Shown here piece after piece: positions 1 to 9,377 of a stretch of 64,000 nucleotides of DNA. Both the position numbers and the translations under genes were made by a program. Each line of letters opens with the position of its first letter. Position 1 is the first letter of the stretch. The stretch covers positions 1 through 64,000 of the forward strand of contig JAGRLT010000173.1 of NCBI GenBank assembly GCA_020441665.1, in the 5' to 3' direction. The notes beneath the pieces were generated by a model that did not search any database, was not told the DNA's origin, and saw only the letters and a list, made by a program, of their open reading frames with translations. The DNA is from Nitratireductor sp. (lineage in GTDB: Bacteria > Pseudomonadota > Alphaproteobacteria > Rhizobiales > Rhizobiaceae).

Positions 1-1501
1 CGGCGACGCGGCAGGCGATGGCGCTCATCGAGCGGGCGATGTCGTCCGCAAGGCCGATGACCCGCGACGACTTGATGCCGGGCGCCGGCTCGAGCTCGTA
101 GAGGGTCACGACCGGGCCGGGCCGCACATTGATGATCTCGCCCTTGACGCCGAAATCCTCCAGCACGCCCTCGAGCAGCCTGGCATTGGCCTCCAATGCT
201 TCGGTGGAAAGGGTCGCGTCCTGGACCAGGTTCTTCGGCTCGCTCAGGAAGGAGAGATGCGGCAGTTCGAAATCGTCGGCGAGCATCGATTGCTGCGCCT
301 CGCGCACCACCCGGCTGCCCGGTTTCGGGCCTGCCTGCATCGGCGCGACGCGGCCGGCAGGCGCCAGGGGCTGATGGGCGGCCTGGGGCGCGCTGCGCTC
401 GCCCCATTCGGCCTCGATGGCCGCATCGATTGCGTCGTGTTCGGCGCCCGGCCCATAGACCGTCTCGCCATAACCCGGCGCATCCTGCGGCGCATGGATA
501 TAGCCGTCGTCGACATGGTCGGGCGCTCTGCCGCCAGCGGGAGGGCTGAAACCCGGCTCGTCGCGCATGTCGCGATGAAGGGCCTCGAGCCCGTCATCCT
601 CGGGAGCGGTCAACCGGCCCCACAGATCGCGGCCGCGGGCCAGCATCGAGGCGCGGCGCGGCGCGGCATCCTCATCGGCGAAGTCATCTGAAAATTCCGG
701 CTCATAGCCCTTGCCGGCCGGGCGTTCGAGCCGACCCGAACGGCTCTTGCGTCCGGTCAGCCGCCGCACCAGCGCACCGGCCATCAGCCAGAAATGGGTG
801 ATTGCGCCCAGCAAGGCGCCGGCGATCCAGCCGCCGCCTTCCCCGTCATCGTCTTCGAACACTTCGCCGGTATCGGGATCGATCACGACGCGGTCCCGGC
901 CAGCCTGCGGCGCGCGCGCGATGAGGCCGGCCGAAAACAGCATGATCAGCGCGCCGGGAACAATCAGCAGCAGAAACAGGACGCCCGCGATGAAGCCCGA
1001 CGGATAGCCGCCCAGCGCCAGCGATGGCAGTTTCAGCACCACGTCGCCCGCCAGCCCGCCAAGGCCCGAGGGCAGCGGCCAGCTCTCCGGCCGCTGAAGA
1101 CAGGACAGCGCGGTGGCAACCGTCAGAACGCCGAGCGGCCAGAAGGCAAGCCGCCGTCGCAAGCTGCCGATGGAACGCTGCATCACCTTGAACCAGCCCC
1201 AGACCGCGGGCGGAACGACCAGCATGATGGCGGCAAGGCCCAGTATCTGCAGGGTCAGATCGGCGAACACCGCGCCCCAGTAGCCGCCGGCATTGGCGAT
1301 GTCGCGGCCATTGGCGTGCGACAGGCTCGGATCGTCGACCGACCAGGTGGCAAGGCTTGCAAAGGCGATCGCCACCGCTGCCAGCAGGGCAAGCCCGGCC
1401 AGCACGCCGAGCTGGCCCGAAAACCGCGAGGAATAGGATTGCGGCAGGGCCGAGAATTCATGGCCAATCGATGCACGGGAGGCCGCGCCTGCTGATCGCA
1501 T
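1..1501 (-). CDS. ftsK: DNA translocase FtsK, N-terminal part (cut by window edge)
   Basis: FtsK anchors at the division septum and pumps chromosomal DNA so that dif sites can be resolved. About 500 codons are present, starting at an ATG at 1501; the motor and gamma domains lie beyond the window. The translation shows a short cytoplasmic start, four to five hydrophobic segments within the first 200 residues, then a long acidic, Pro/Gly-rich linker. Near the window edge comes the conserved entry into the alpha domain (DFGVKGEI, then GPVVTLYELEPAPGIK), which is highly characteristic of FtsK/SpoIIIE. No frame break is seen. The identification is firm; only the 3' end is missing. Confidence 0.93.
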   Translation of the reverse strand, partial: MRSAGAASRASIGHEFSALPQSYSSRFSGQLGVLAGLALLAAVAIAFASLATWSVDDPSLSHANGRDIANAGGYWGAVFADLTLQILGLAAIMLVVPPAVWGWFKVMQRSIGSLRRRLAFWPLGVLTVATALSCLQRPESWPLPSGLGGLAGDVVLKLPSLALGGYPSGFIAGVLFLLLIVPGALIMLFSAGLIARAPQAGRDRVVIDPDTGEVFEDDDGEGGGWIAGALLGAITHFWLMAGALVRRLTGRKSRSGRLERPAGKGYEPEFSDDFADEDAAPRRASMLARGRDLWGRLTAPEDDGLEALHRDMRDEPGFSPPAGGRAPDHVDDGYIHAPQDAPGYGETVYGPGAEHDAIDAAIEAEWGERSAPQAAHQPLAPAGRVAPMQAGPKPGSRVVREAQQSMLADDFELPHLSFLSEPKNLVQDATLSTEALEANARLLEGVLEDFGVKGEIINVRPGPVVTLYELEPAPGIKSSRVIGLADDIARSMSAIACRVA

Positions 1502-1680
1502 GGTGATACGCTCCAAAACGCGCCCGTCGGCGCGAAATCCGGGTTTGAACTCACCGCGAACCCTACCCCTGGAAGGTTAATCACCTGTTAACCATCGCCC
1601 GGCTTCGACACCGCTTCATCCGTTTCCGCGCCGGCTTGCGCGAGTGCGGGACAGCCTTCGATACCGCGCCTGAAACGCAA

Positions 1681-1704
1681 GACGGAGGCCCTGCGGCCTC
1701 CGTC
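1681..1704. terminator. Hairpin, 10-bp perfect stem with 4-base loop
   Basis: GACGGAGGCC and GGCCTCCGTC are perfect inverted copies around CTGC. It lies between amtB and ftsK, both on the minus strand. No strong T-run follows on either strand, so termination is inferred from stem strength and position only. Confidence 0.4.
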
Positions 1705-1821
1705 CGACTTGCCGGTTCCGGTTCCAAAAGGCTTGCGGTACCGGCGCCAGCAAGTGCGGTCAGCAATACACGCTTTTGACGGCCGGCAACACATATCATT
1801 GAAACTGTTCGGAGAAATTCT

Positions 1822-1846
1822 CGCGGCGGGCTACCGGCCCGCCGCG
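1822..1846 (-). terminator. Probable amtB terminator hairpin
   Basis: CGCGGCGGGC and GCCCGCCGCG form a perfect 10-bp stem around a 5-base loop, 18 bases past the amtB stop on the minus strand. The downstream bases on that strand (AGAATTTC) are only moderately T-rich. A terminator of the glnK-amtB transcript is the simplest reading. Confidence 0.55.
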
Positions 1847-1863
1847 ACAGGGCATGCCGCAGG

Positions 1864-3252
1864 CTAGTTGGCGGCGAATTCGGGATAGGCTTCGACGCCG
1901 ATCTCGGCCTTGTCGAGGCCGGCCATTTCGTCTTCTTCCGATACCCGGATGCCGAGGGTCGCCTTGAGCACCGCCCAGACCGCCAGCGAGCAGACCACGG
2001 TGAAGGCGCCATAGGCAAGGATGCCGATGAGCTGGACGCCATAGCTGGTGCTGTCATTGGAAAGCGGGACGATGAACGTGCCCCAGATGCCGGCGAGCAG
2101 GTGAACCGGAACGGCACCGACCACGTCGTCTATCTTGAGTCGGTCGAGCATCGGTACGGCGAAGACCACGATGATCCCGCCGACGCCGCCGATCAGCACG
2201 GCCTGGGCAACGCTGGGCGCCAGCGGTTCGGCGGTAATCGCCACGAGACCGGCGAGCGCGCCGTTGAGGGTCATCGTGACGTCGACTTTCTTGTAGATGG
2301 CCTGCAGCAGGATCATGGTGACGACGACACCGCTGGCGGCTGCCATGTTGGTATTGACGAAGATGCGCGAGACATCGGAAATGTCGCCGATCGTTCCCAT
2401 TGCGAGCTGCGAGGCGCCGTTGAAGCCGAACCAGCCGAGCCACAGGATGAAGGTGCCAAGCGTTGCCAGCGGGATCGAGGAGCCGGGCATCGGCGTGACG
2501 CCGCCGGCGGAGTATTTTCCCTTGCGGGCACCGAGCAGCAGGGCGCCGGTCAGCGCCGCCCAGCCGCCGACCGAGTGCACCAGCGTCGAGCCGGCGAAAT
2601 CGGAAAAGCCCATCTTGTAGAGCCAGCCGTGACCCCACTGCCAGGAACCGGCGATCGGATAGATGAAGCCGGTGAGCAGGACGACAAAGACGAGGAAGGG
2701 CCACAGCTTGATGCGCTCGGCGAGCGTTCCCGACACGATCGAGGCGGAGGTCGCGACAAAGACCATCTGGAAGAACCAGTCGGAAGCCGTCGAATAGCCG
2801 GTCTCCAGCAGGGCGGCGGTATCGGCGTCCTTGAGCCCGACGGGATCGAGCCCGTAGATCAGCGAAAACGAGCCGACATAGCCGCCGTCGACGCCCGTAT
2901 ACATCAGGTTGTAGCCGATCAGCCAGTACATGAGGCCGGCGATCGAATACAGCGCGATATTCTTGACGCACTGCATCGACACGTTTTTCGAGCGCACCAG
3001 GCCCGCTTCGAGCATGGCGAAGCCCGCCGCCATCCACATGACGAGAAAACCGCCGACCAGGAACAGCAGCGTGTTGAAGATATAGGCGGTATCGGCCGCC
3101 GCCGCGGATGCCACGGCCGCCGTTTCCTGGGCCGGCGCGCGCGTTGCAAGAAGCCCCAGCATCAGCAGGGCGGAGGCGGCAAGCACCGCCATCCGCCGGC
3201 CTGTGCCCGTCATCGGGGCCATGGCGGCCGTGAGAGTAGCAATCGGTTTCAT
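1864..3252 (-). CDS. amtB: Ammonium transporter AmtB
   Basis: Inner-membrane Amt/Rh channel for ammonium uptake, blocked by GlnK when nitrogen is plentiful. The product is about 462 residues. An N-terminal signal-like segment (residues about 20-42) is followed by some eleven hydrophobic helices with family motifs such as AGFAMLEAGLVRSKN, GTLAERIKLWPF, and WLGWFGFNGAS near mid-protein. The ATG at 3252 was chosen because it begins the signal-like segment; the frame is open further upstream but that part is out of frame to glnK and not Amt-like. It follows glnK with a 62-base gap, the usual glnK-amtB operon, and shares the sigma-54 promoter upstream of glnK. Confidence 0.95.
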   Translation of the reverse strand: MKPIATLTAAMAPMTGTGRRMAVLAASALLMLGLLATRAPAQETAAVASAAAADTAYIFNTLLFLVGGFLVMWMAAGFAMLEAGLVRSKNVSMQCVKNIALYSIAGLMYWLIGYNLMYTGVDGGYVGSFSLIYGLDPVGLKDADTAALLETGYSTASDWFFQMVFVATSASIVSGTLAERIKLWPFLVFVVLLTGFIYPIAGSWQWGHGWLYKMGFSDFAGSTLVHSVGGWAALTGALLLGARKGKYSAGGVTPMPGSSIPLATLGTFILWLGWFGFNGASQLAMGTIGDISDVSRIFVNTNMAAASGVVVTMILLQAIYKKVDVTMTLNGALAGLVAITAEPLAPSVAQAVLIGGVGGIIVVFAVPMLDRLKIDDVVGAVPVHLLAGIWGTFIVPLSNDSTSYGVQLIGILAYGAFTVVCSLAVWAVLKATLGIRVSEEDEMAGLDKAEIGVEAYPEFAAN

Positions 3253-3314
3253 GGTTTCATTCCTTGATTTGCCCTGTCGGGATTTGTGCCTTGTCGGGAT
3301 CGGGATTTGCCGCG

Positions 3315-3656
<342 letters not shown>

Positions 3657-3759
3657 TCACCCGTTCTGCTCGGACCGGAAGAAACCGGCCCCGTTGACCT
3701 GCCCTGTAGACCGGCCGGCTTGTGGGTCAGCCGCCTCCAGGCGTGAACGCAGATCAGGA

Positions 3760-3775
3760 AACAAAAGCCGTGCCA
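3760..3775 (-). promoter_or_regulatory. Sigma-54 (RpoN) promoter of glnK-amtB
   Basis: On the minus strand the bases read TGGCACGGCTTTTGTT. This matches the -24/-12 consensus TGGCACG-N4-TTGCW with the correct GG-to-G spacing; the only mismatch is T for C in the -12 element. It lies about 107 bases before the glnK ATG. No clear NtrC palindrome was found in the AT-rich DNA just upstream (3780-3890). Confidence 0.75.
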
Positions 3776-3892
3776 ACTGGGCGAAAAAAGTTTATCGGCT
3801 TGAAATAAAACAAGAAATCAAGACAGTCGCGAAAGAACATTCCGCACTGCGGCATAAAAATGCATAAAATTTCAGCGATACAATAAATTCGC

Positions 3893-4774
3893 CTATTTTT
3901 TGGGCTGCCAGTTCGGATCGCGCAGCCGGATCAGCCCTTCCTGAACCGCGGAGGCGACGAGCACCCCGTCCTCGGAAAAGATGCTGCCGCGGGTCAGGCC
4001 GCGCCCGCCGGAGGCATTGGGGCTGTCCTGGGTGTAGAGGTGCCATTTCTCCATATCGATCGGGCGGTGAAACCACATGGCATGATCGAGGCTTGCGACC
4101 TGCAGCGCGGGATCGAACACCGCCCTTCCATGGGCAAACAGCGACGTGTCGAGCAGGGTCAGGTCGGAGGCATAGGCAAGCACGGAAGCCTGTATCGCTG
4201 GATCGGCGGGCAATTTGCCGGTAGCGCGAAACCAGATGTTTTGAAACGGCGGCAGTTTCTTGCCGGAGATGTAGTGGGCGAGATCGATGGGGCGCAACTC
4301 GATCGGCCGCTCGCGCTGCCAGTATTTGCGAATGTTCTCGGGAGCGCGATCGATGAACTGCTCGGCGAGTTCCTTCTCGTTGGCAAGGTGTTCTGGCCGC
4401 GGAACATCGGGCATTTCGAAGGCGTGTTCGAGCCCGTCCTCCAGCACCTGAAACGAGGCGGACATGGAAAAGATTGCATGGCCATGCTGGATCGCCACCA
4501 CCCGGCGCGTCGTGAAGCTGCCGCCATCGCGAATGCGGTCGACCTCATAGATGATCGGGTTTTCCGGGTCGCCCGGCCGCATGAAATAGCCATGCAGCGA
4601 ATGGACCTGGCGCTCCGCCTCCACGGTGCGCTGGGCAGCGACCAGCGACTGTCCGATCACCTGGCCGCCGAACACCCGCTGCCAGCCCACCTGCGGGCTG
4701 GTGCCGCGAAACAGATTGACCTCCAGCGGTTCGAGATCGAGGGTCTTGAGCAATGTCTCGACGGCCTGGGACAT
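3893..4774 (-). CDS. tesB: Acyl-CoA thioesterase II
   Basis: Hydrolyses medium- and long-chain acyl-CoA to free fatty acid and CoA. The 293 residues form a double-hotdog protein of the usual TesB length. Visible family features are the start ETLLKTLDLEPLEVNLFRG, GWQRVFGGQVIGQSL, the segment HSLHGYFMRPGDPENPI, and near the C-terminus SLDHAMWFHRP and LTRGSIFSEDGVLVAS. ATG start at 4774. It stands alone, divergent from the ubiquinone hydroxylase gene, with about 190 bases between them. Confidence 0.93.
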   Translation of the reverse strand: MSQAVETLLKTLDLEPLEVNLFRGTSPQVGWQRVFGGQVIGQSLVAAQRTVEAERQVHSLHGYFMRPGDPENPIIYEVDRIRDGGSFTTRRVVAIQHGHAIFSMSASFQVLEDGLEHAFEMPDVPRPEHLANEKELAEQFIDRAPENIRKYWQRERPIELRPIDLAHYISGKKLPPFQNIWFRATGKLPADPAIQASVLAYASDLTLLDTSLFAHGRAVFDPALQVASLDHAMWFHRPIDMEKWHLYTQDSPNASGGRGLTRGSIFSEDGVLVASAVQEGLIRLRDPNWQPKK

Positions 4775-4965
4775 GGGGCTTTCCGTGGAATGTTGGCGCG
4801 CGGGCGGAGGTTTCGGAATACCGGCTGCGACGAATTGGTTTGTGCCAATTTGTCGACTTGGCGGATACCCTGTCGTAGCATGCCGCCCGCCAGACGCAAG
4901 CAGGACTCAACCAGGACCCAATCAGGACACTGGCAATCCCCGGCACGTTGAAGGATGACGACACC

Positions 4966-6255
4966 ATGGCGGTACGACCGGCATCGAAAAGAAGCTCCAG
5001 GGCCGCGCCTGACGCGCGCTATGACATCGTTATCGCCGGCGGCGGTTATGTCGGCCTGTGCGTGGCGGTTGCCGTCGCCGAGCAATCGCCGCATCTGAAA
5101 ATTCTGGTCGCCGAATTTGCCGACGAGGCGGCACTTGAATCCGATGAACGCGCCTCGGCGATCGCCGCGGCCGCGACCCGCATGCTGAAGGCGCTCGGCA
5201 TCTGGTCCATGATCGAGGCGGATGCCCAGCCGATCAATGAAATGATCATCACAGATTCGAAACTGGCCGATGTGACGCGGCCGGTCTTCCTGACCTTTGC
5301 CGGCACGGCGGAAAAGTCGCAGGCGGGGGAAGGAGAACCTTTCGCCCATATGGTGCCCAATCGCAGCCTGGTGCGGGCCCTGCGCGAGCGCGCCCGCGCG
5401 CTCGGCGTCACGCAGCTCTACCGCACCGGCGTTGCCGGCTTCTCGCAGGACGCCGCCGCCATGGCGATCGAACTGACCGACGGAAGCAGGACTTCGGCCC
5501 GCCTGCTGGTCGCCGCCGACGGCGTGCGCTCGAAACTGCGCGACGCGGCCGGCATCAAGACCGTGCATTGGCCCTACGACCAGTTCGGCATCGTCACCAC
5601 GGTCGCCCATGAGCGCGACCATCAGGACCGGGCCGAGGAACATTTCCTGCCGGCCGGTCCCTTTGCCGTCCTGCCGCTCAAGGGCAGGCGGTCGTCGCTG
5701 GTATGGACCGAGAACAGGCGCGACACCGAGCGGCTGATGGCGCTCGACGATTTCTCCTTCGAGCTTGAGCTCGAGCGCCGCTTCGGCCACAAGCTCGGCG
5801 AGGTTTCGCTTGCCGGGCCGCGCAAGGCCTTTCCGCTCGGCCTCACCCTGGCGCGCGAGACCGTGAAGGATCGTTTCGCCCTGGTCGGCGACGCCGCGCA
5901 CGGCATTCACCCGATTTCGGGCCAGGGCCTCAATCTCGGCTTCAAGGATGCGGCGGCACTCGCCGAAACCCTTGTCGAAGCCGACCGGCTCGGCCTCGAT
6001 ATCGGTTCGCTCGCCGTGCTTGAACGCTATCAGATGTGGCGGCGCTTCGACACGGTGCGCATGGGCGTCGTGACCGATGTGCTCAACCGGCTCTTTTCCA
6101 ACGACAATCCCCTGCTGCGCATTGCCCGCGATATCGGCCTCGGCCTGGTCGACCGCATGCCGGGCCTGAAACAGGCCTTCATCGACCAGGCGGCGGGAAA
6201 CCAGCCCGCAAACGGCGATGGCAGTCCGCGCCTGCTGCGGGGAGAGCCGATCTGA
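4966..6255 (+). CDS. Ubiquinone-biosynthesis FAD monooxygenase (UbiH/UbiL family)
   Basis: Class A flavin monooxygenase that hydroxylates the ring of a ubiquinone precursor at the inner membrane. About 429 residues. The N-terminal Rossmann motif is IVIAGGGYVGL, the second FAD motif is FALVGDAAHGIHPISGQG followed by LNLGFKDA, which is typical of the UbiH/COQ6 family. The ATG at 4966 is preferred over a TTG at 4948 because AAGGA lies upstream at workable spacing. The carbon hydroxylated (C1, C5 or C6) cannot be assigned, so no symbol is given. It converges on the Trm112-like gene with a 14-base gap. Confidence 0.88.
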   Translation: MAVRPASKRSSRAAPDARYDIVIAGGGYVGLCVAVAVAEQSPHLKILVAEFADEAALESDERASAIAAAATRMLKALGIWSMIEADAQPINEMIITDSKLADVTRPVFLTFAGTAEKSQAGEGEPFAHMVPNRSLVRALRERARALGVTQLYRTGVAGFSQDAAAMAIELTDGSRTSARLLVAADGVRSKLRDAAGIKTVHWPYDQFGIVTTVAHERDHQDRAEEHFLPAGPFAVLPLKGRRSSLVWTENRRDTERLMALDDFSFELELERRFGHKLGEVSLAGPRKAFPLGLTLARETVKDRFALVGDAAHGIHPISGQGLNLGFKDAAALAETLVEADRLGLDIGSLAVLERYQMWRRFDTVRMGVVTDVLNRLFSNDNPLLRIARDIGLGLVDRMPGLKQAFIDQAAGNQPANGDGSPRLLRGEPI

Positions 6256-6269
6256 TCTGGCGGATCTTG

Positions 6270-6509
6270 CTACTGCCGCTTGCGGGCACCCTGCGCCTTG
6301 CGGGATTTGTCGGCAGCGATTTCTACTTCGCTCAAGGGCCGCGCCTCGCTCGCCACCATGATCGGAATGCCGTCGCGAATGGGAAAGGCGAGGCGCGCCG
6401 AATGGGAGACGAGCTCACCACCATCGGCCGACAGGGCCAGCACCCCGCCCGATACCGGGCAGACCAGCGCGGTCAGGAGATAGGGATCGGTTTTCGCGGG
6501 CTCGGCCAT
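6270..6509 (-). CDS. Trm112/YcaR family small protein
   Basis: Small protein of 79 residues with the Trm112-like pattern: [16 protein letters not shown] near the N-terminus and [13 protein letters not shown] further on. In eukaryotes Trm112 activates several methyltransferases; the bacterial role is not well defined. Only one cysteine of the usual metal knuckle is present (CPVSGG instead of CP-x-C), which is common in alphaproteobacterial members, so zinc binding is doubtful. It lies just downstream of the LON-domain gene on the same strand (36-base gap), probably in the same transcript. Confidence 0.85.
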   Translation of the reverse strand: MAEPAKTDPYLLTALVCPVSGGVLALSADGGELVSHSARLAFPIRDGIPIMVASEARPLSEVEIAADKSRKAQGARKRQ

Positions 6510-6545
6510 GCCGTCTTGTAGGATGTTTGATGCGGAGGTGGAAGC

Positions 6546-7220
6546 CTATTGCAGCGAGGAGGCATCGCCCGATTTCGCCAGCGCGATCTCGGTGATCGCA
6601 ACCAGGGTCTCGGCGCGCGCATTGAGGTCGCGCGCTTCGAGCAGGGCCTGTTTTTCCGCCGGCCCATAGGGCGACATCATGCACAGCGCGGTGACCAGCG
6701 TTTCGTCATCGGTGCGCTCGACGGCATCCCAATCGGTTTCCATCTGATTGGCGGCAAGGAACCGGCGGAACGTCGCAAGCAGGCCCTTCCGGTCGGCAAG
6801 CCGGTTGGCCGGGTCCTCCGCATCGCAGCATTTGAGATCGGCCGGCTCGACGGAAAACCGGGTGCTGCGAAACCCCTTGCAAAGCGGTTCCTCGCTTGTC
6901 GGGCGGAAGCGGCAGACCCCGGTCAGGTTGATGCGATAACGCCCGTCGCCGGTTTCCTGAAACCCGGTCAGCCGGCCGAGACAGCCGACCTGGCAGAGCT
7001 TGGGTCCCTGGCTCGTTTCGGCGCCCGACGGATCGGGCTGGATCAGGCCGATCAGCCGGTCATGGGCAAGCGCGTGATCGGTCATGGCAAGATAGCGCGG
7101 CTCGAAAATGTTGAGCGGCAGATTGCCGCCCGGCAGCAGCAGCGCGCCGGACAGCGGAAAGACCGGCACCGCCGCCGGAAAATCCGCTTCCGATCCGTAG
7201 GTCTGGTTTCCTGCCTTCAT
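6546..7220 (-). CDS. LON peptidase substrate-binding domain protein
   Basis: Stand-alone LON-N domain protein of 224 residues without the ATPase or protease parts of Lon. Key features are VPVFPLSGALLLPGGNLPLNIFEPRY near the N-terminus (residues about 18-44, split here as VPVFPLSGALLLPGG and NLPLNIFEPRY), VGCLGRLTGF, and the helical end with LCMMSPYGPAEKQALLEA. In rhizobia it sits beside a CnoX-type thioredoxin and a Trm112-like gene, as here, suggesting a conserved protein-quality-control cluster. The biochemical role is unknown. Confidence 0.9.
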   Translation of the reverse strand: MKAGNQTYGSEADFPAAVPVFPLSGALLLPGGNLPLNIFEPRYLAMTDHALAHDRLIGLIQPDPSGAETSQGPKLCQVGCLGRLTGFQETGDGRYRINLTGVCRFRPTSEEPLCKGFRSTRFSVEPADLKCCDAEDPANRLADRKGLLATFRRFLAANQMETDWDAVERTDDETLVTALCMMSPYGPAEKQALLEARDLNARAETLVAITEIALAKSGDASSLQ

Positions 7221-7324
7221 CCCGCCGCCTATCCGTCTACTGCCTCTCCATCAGCACTTGGGGCGGCCCGCGACTTTCTCAAGTCCCCGTCCCGCGCTCC
7301 GATCCGGTGCCACCCTCCGCAGCC

Positions 7325-8335
7325 TCACGAAAACAGCAGCGAGGAGAGCTTGCGCCGGGCCGCGAGCGTGGCGGGATCCGTCGGCCCCCAGGATTCGAAA
7401 AACTTGACGAGCTGGCCGCGCGCGCCGTCATCCTGCCATTTGCGGTCCCTGGCGATGATGTGGAGCAGATGGTCGGCCGCCGCCTCGCGCCGGCCGGCGC
7501 CGTTGAGCGCGATGGCGAGATCGTAGCGCGCCTGATGGTCTGCGGGGTTTTCGGCAAGCCTCGCCTCGAGTTCGGAAAAGTCGCCGACGGCTTGCGCCTG
7601 TTCGGCAAGCCCGATCGCGGCGGCAAGCGCTGCCAGCCCCTGATGGTTCTTGTCGGCGGCCCCCATGGCGAGAACCGATTTCGCTTCATCGAGCTCGCCC
7701 ATACCGAGCAGGATCGAGCCGTAGCCGGCCAGCGCATCGGCATTATCGGGCTGCTGCTGCAGGATGGCGCCGTAGATCTGCGCCGCCGCATCGGCCTCTC
7801 CCTCCGCGGCAAGGCCTGCCGCCTGTTCGAGCGCCAGTTCCAGCTTGGAAGGACCCGATGGACCGACAAGTTTCTCGATGAAACGGGCGATCTCGCCCTC
7901 GGGCTTGGCGCCCATGAAGGCATCCCTTGGCTGGCCGTTGACGAAGGCGACGACGGCCGGGATCGACTGGATGCCCATCTGCCCGGCAACCTCCGGGTGA
8001 TCGTCGATGTTCATCTTGACGAGCTTGACCTTGCCGCCGGCCTTGGCGACGGCGGCCTCGATCACCGGCCCCAATTGTTTGCAGGGCCCGCACCAGGGCG
8101 CCCAGAAATCGACCAGAACCGGTCTGGTTTGCGAGGCCTCGATGACCTCGGTCATGAACTCGGCGGTGGCGATATCCCTGACCGGTTCGGCCTGCCGGTC
8201 ACCGCCCAGATCGAGCAATCCGCCCGGCATGGCCGGCTGAGGGGATGGCGCCGCGGCGGCACCGGTTACCCTGTCGTCGCCATAGTCGACGCTGGCCGCA
8301 AGCTGGTTTCCAAAACCGTATTTGTCCGTGCTCAT
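7325..8335 (-). CDS. Thioredoxin-TPR co-chaperone (CnoX/YbbN-like)
   Basis: 336 residues. After an N-terminal extension of about 50 residues comes a thioredoxin domain with the redox motif WCGPCK (C82, C85) and IQSIPAVVAFVNG with the cis-proline. The C-terminal half, from about residue 165, is a helical TPR-like domain (QPDNADALAGYGSILLGMG and following). This architecture matches CnoX/YbbN, a holdase that protects proteins during oxidative stress. Unlike E. coli YbbN, both active-site cysteines are present, so real thiol-disulfide activity is likely. It lies upstream of the LON-domain gene on the same strand. Confidence 0.9.
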   Translation of the reverse strand: MSTDKYGFGNQLAASVDYGDDRVTGAAAAPSPQPAMPGGLLDLGGDRQAEPVRDIATAEFMTEVIEASQTRPVLVDFWAPWCGPCKQLGPVIEAAVAKAGGKVKLVKMNIDDHPEVAGQMGIQSIPAVVAFVNGQPRDAFMGAKPEGEIARFIEKLVGPSGPSKLELALEQAAGLAAEGEADAAAQIYGAILQQQPDNADALAGYGSILLGMGELDEAKSVLAMGAADKNHQGLAALAAAIGLAEQAQAVGDFSELEARLAENPADHQARYDLAIALNGAGRREAAADHLLHIIARDRKWQDDGARGQLVKFFESWGPTDPATLAARRKLSSLLFS

Positions 8336-8360
8336 CCTGTCTTACCTTCCGCCGCCGCGA

Positions 8361-8948
8361 TCATTCCGCGGCAGCCTCGACATTCTCTTCAGCGGTTTCC
8401 GACAGTTGCAGAATTTCGGGCGTGTGCCCGACATGATCGAGGAACCGCAGCAAATCTTCCCGCAAGATGGTGGTTGTCATCGAATTGATCAATGGGTGGC
8501 AATTGATCCGATCGAACCGTAGCAATGGCGCATCGATGATCACCCTGACCCGGTTGCCGTGATCGTTCATCGGCGCGAAGGCGTTGACCGAGCCGGGCAG
8601 GACGCCCAGAAACGCCATCAGCCTCTCCCCATTGCCGAAGGACACCCGGCTCTTCGCGCCGATCAGGCCATGCAGCCGGTTGAGCGGAATGCGGGCGTGG
8701 TTTTCGGCGACGATCAGAAAGTAATTGTCCTTCTTGTCCTTGACGAACAGATTCTTGGTGTGGCCGCCGGGAATCTGCGCGGTGACATGCGCCGATTCCT
8801 CGACGGTAAAGACCGGCTCGTGTCGGTGCGTTTCGACCGCCATGCCCAACGTGTCGAGCAGTGCCAGCAACTGTTCCGGCGTTGCCGGCGGACTGCCATC
8901 GGCAAGCCCATGCGGCGCGGCGGATGCGTCGTTCTCCGATTCGCTCAT
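8361..8948 (-). CDS. Prolyl-tRNA deacylase (ProXp-ala/YbaK family)
   Basis: Stand-alone trans-editing domain that removes wrongly attached alanine from tRNA-Pro. About 195 residues, with the INS-like fold signatures ESAHVTAQIPGGHTKNLFVKD (residues about 51-71), KKDNYFLIVAE, and the later GSVNAFAPMND segment that is typical of ProXp-ala/PrdX. The ATG at 8948 was chosen for a GGAAG ribosome site 4-5 bases upstream; an in-frame ATG at 8960 is also possible. The 25-base gap to the thioredoxin gene downstream suggests co-transcription. Confidence 0.88.
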   Translation of the reverse strand: MSESENDASAAPHGLADGSPPATPEQLLALLDTLGMAVETHRHEPVFTVEESAHVTAQIPGGHTKNLFVKDKKDNYFLIVAENHARIPLNRLHGLIGAKSRVSFGNGERLMAFLGVLPGSVNAFAPMNDHGNRVRVIIDAPLLRFDRINCHPLINSMTTTILREDLLRFLDHVGHTPEILQLSETAEENVEAAAE

Positions 8949-9154
8949 GGTTTCTTCCATTTGCCTCGTCCCCCGTCCGAAGCATCGAAGCGGGGCTGAA
9001 ATCTGCCGCCTTCCTTGCCGGCAAAGCGCCGATCCTGTCAACCGCCGGCGACAATCGCAGGCGTGATCAGGGAGGTGGCGGAGCCGGATTGTCCGGCGCT
9101 GCGGCAGGGCCGTGCGACGGCCGCCGGCCATATCGTTTCGCGGCAATAAATCGG

Positions 9155-9183
9155 TTGCAATCGTCTGCGGATTCCGTCATAGA
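9155..9183 (+). promoter_or_regulatory. Possible sigma-70 promoter for tRNA-Gly
   Basis: TTGCAA at 9155-9160 and CATAGA at 9178-9183 are separated by 17 bases, about 37 bases before the tRNA. Both boxes only partly match the vegetative consensus. Confidence 0.3.
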
Positions 9184-9220
9184 GACGCCCGTCGCGGGAC
9201 ACGCTTCCTGCGATCAGTGA

Positions 9221-9295
9221 GCGGGTGTAGCTCAGGGGTAGAGCACAACCTTGCCAAGGTTGGGGTCGTGGGTTCGAATCCCATCGCCCGCTCCA
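9221..9295 (+). tRNA. tRNA-Gly (anticodon GCC)
   Basis: A complete cloverleaf can be drawn. The acceptor stem GCGGGTG pairs with CGCCCGC (one G-T pair), the D arm contains AGCTCAGGGGTAGAGC, the anticodon stem CAACC/GGTTG encloses TTGCCAA with anticodon GCC, and the T arm is GTGGG-TTCGAAT-CCCAT. The discriminator is T and CCA is encoded. Length is 75 bases. It marks the left edge of the accessory block that follows. Confidence 0.97.
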
Positions 9296-9377
9296 GTCAT
9301 CCTTAAGCATTTGAATTCAAACCATAGAGTTGTTTTCAAGTGCCTTGTCCATCTGGTTTTGCCCATGAGCATGCCGC

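Larger units (their letters stand above)
1502..1863. other. Intergenic region between ftsK and amtB
   Basis: This stretch of about 360 bases has no convincing coding sequence; open frames overlapping it run antisense or out of frame to amtB. It must hold the ftsK promoter, since ftsK starts at 1501 on the minus strand, and it contains two strong GC-rich hairpins listed separately. Confidence 0.6.

Noticed and set aside
2101..3267. Plus-strand frame of 388 codons opposite amtB
   Set aside because: Extremely His/Asp/Arg-rich antisense shadow of a clear transporter gene.
3780..3890. Possible NtrC-binding palindrome upstream of the glnK promoter
   Set aside because: Only a short inverted repeat (GCAT AAAA ATGC) is visible; it does not fit the NtrC consensus.
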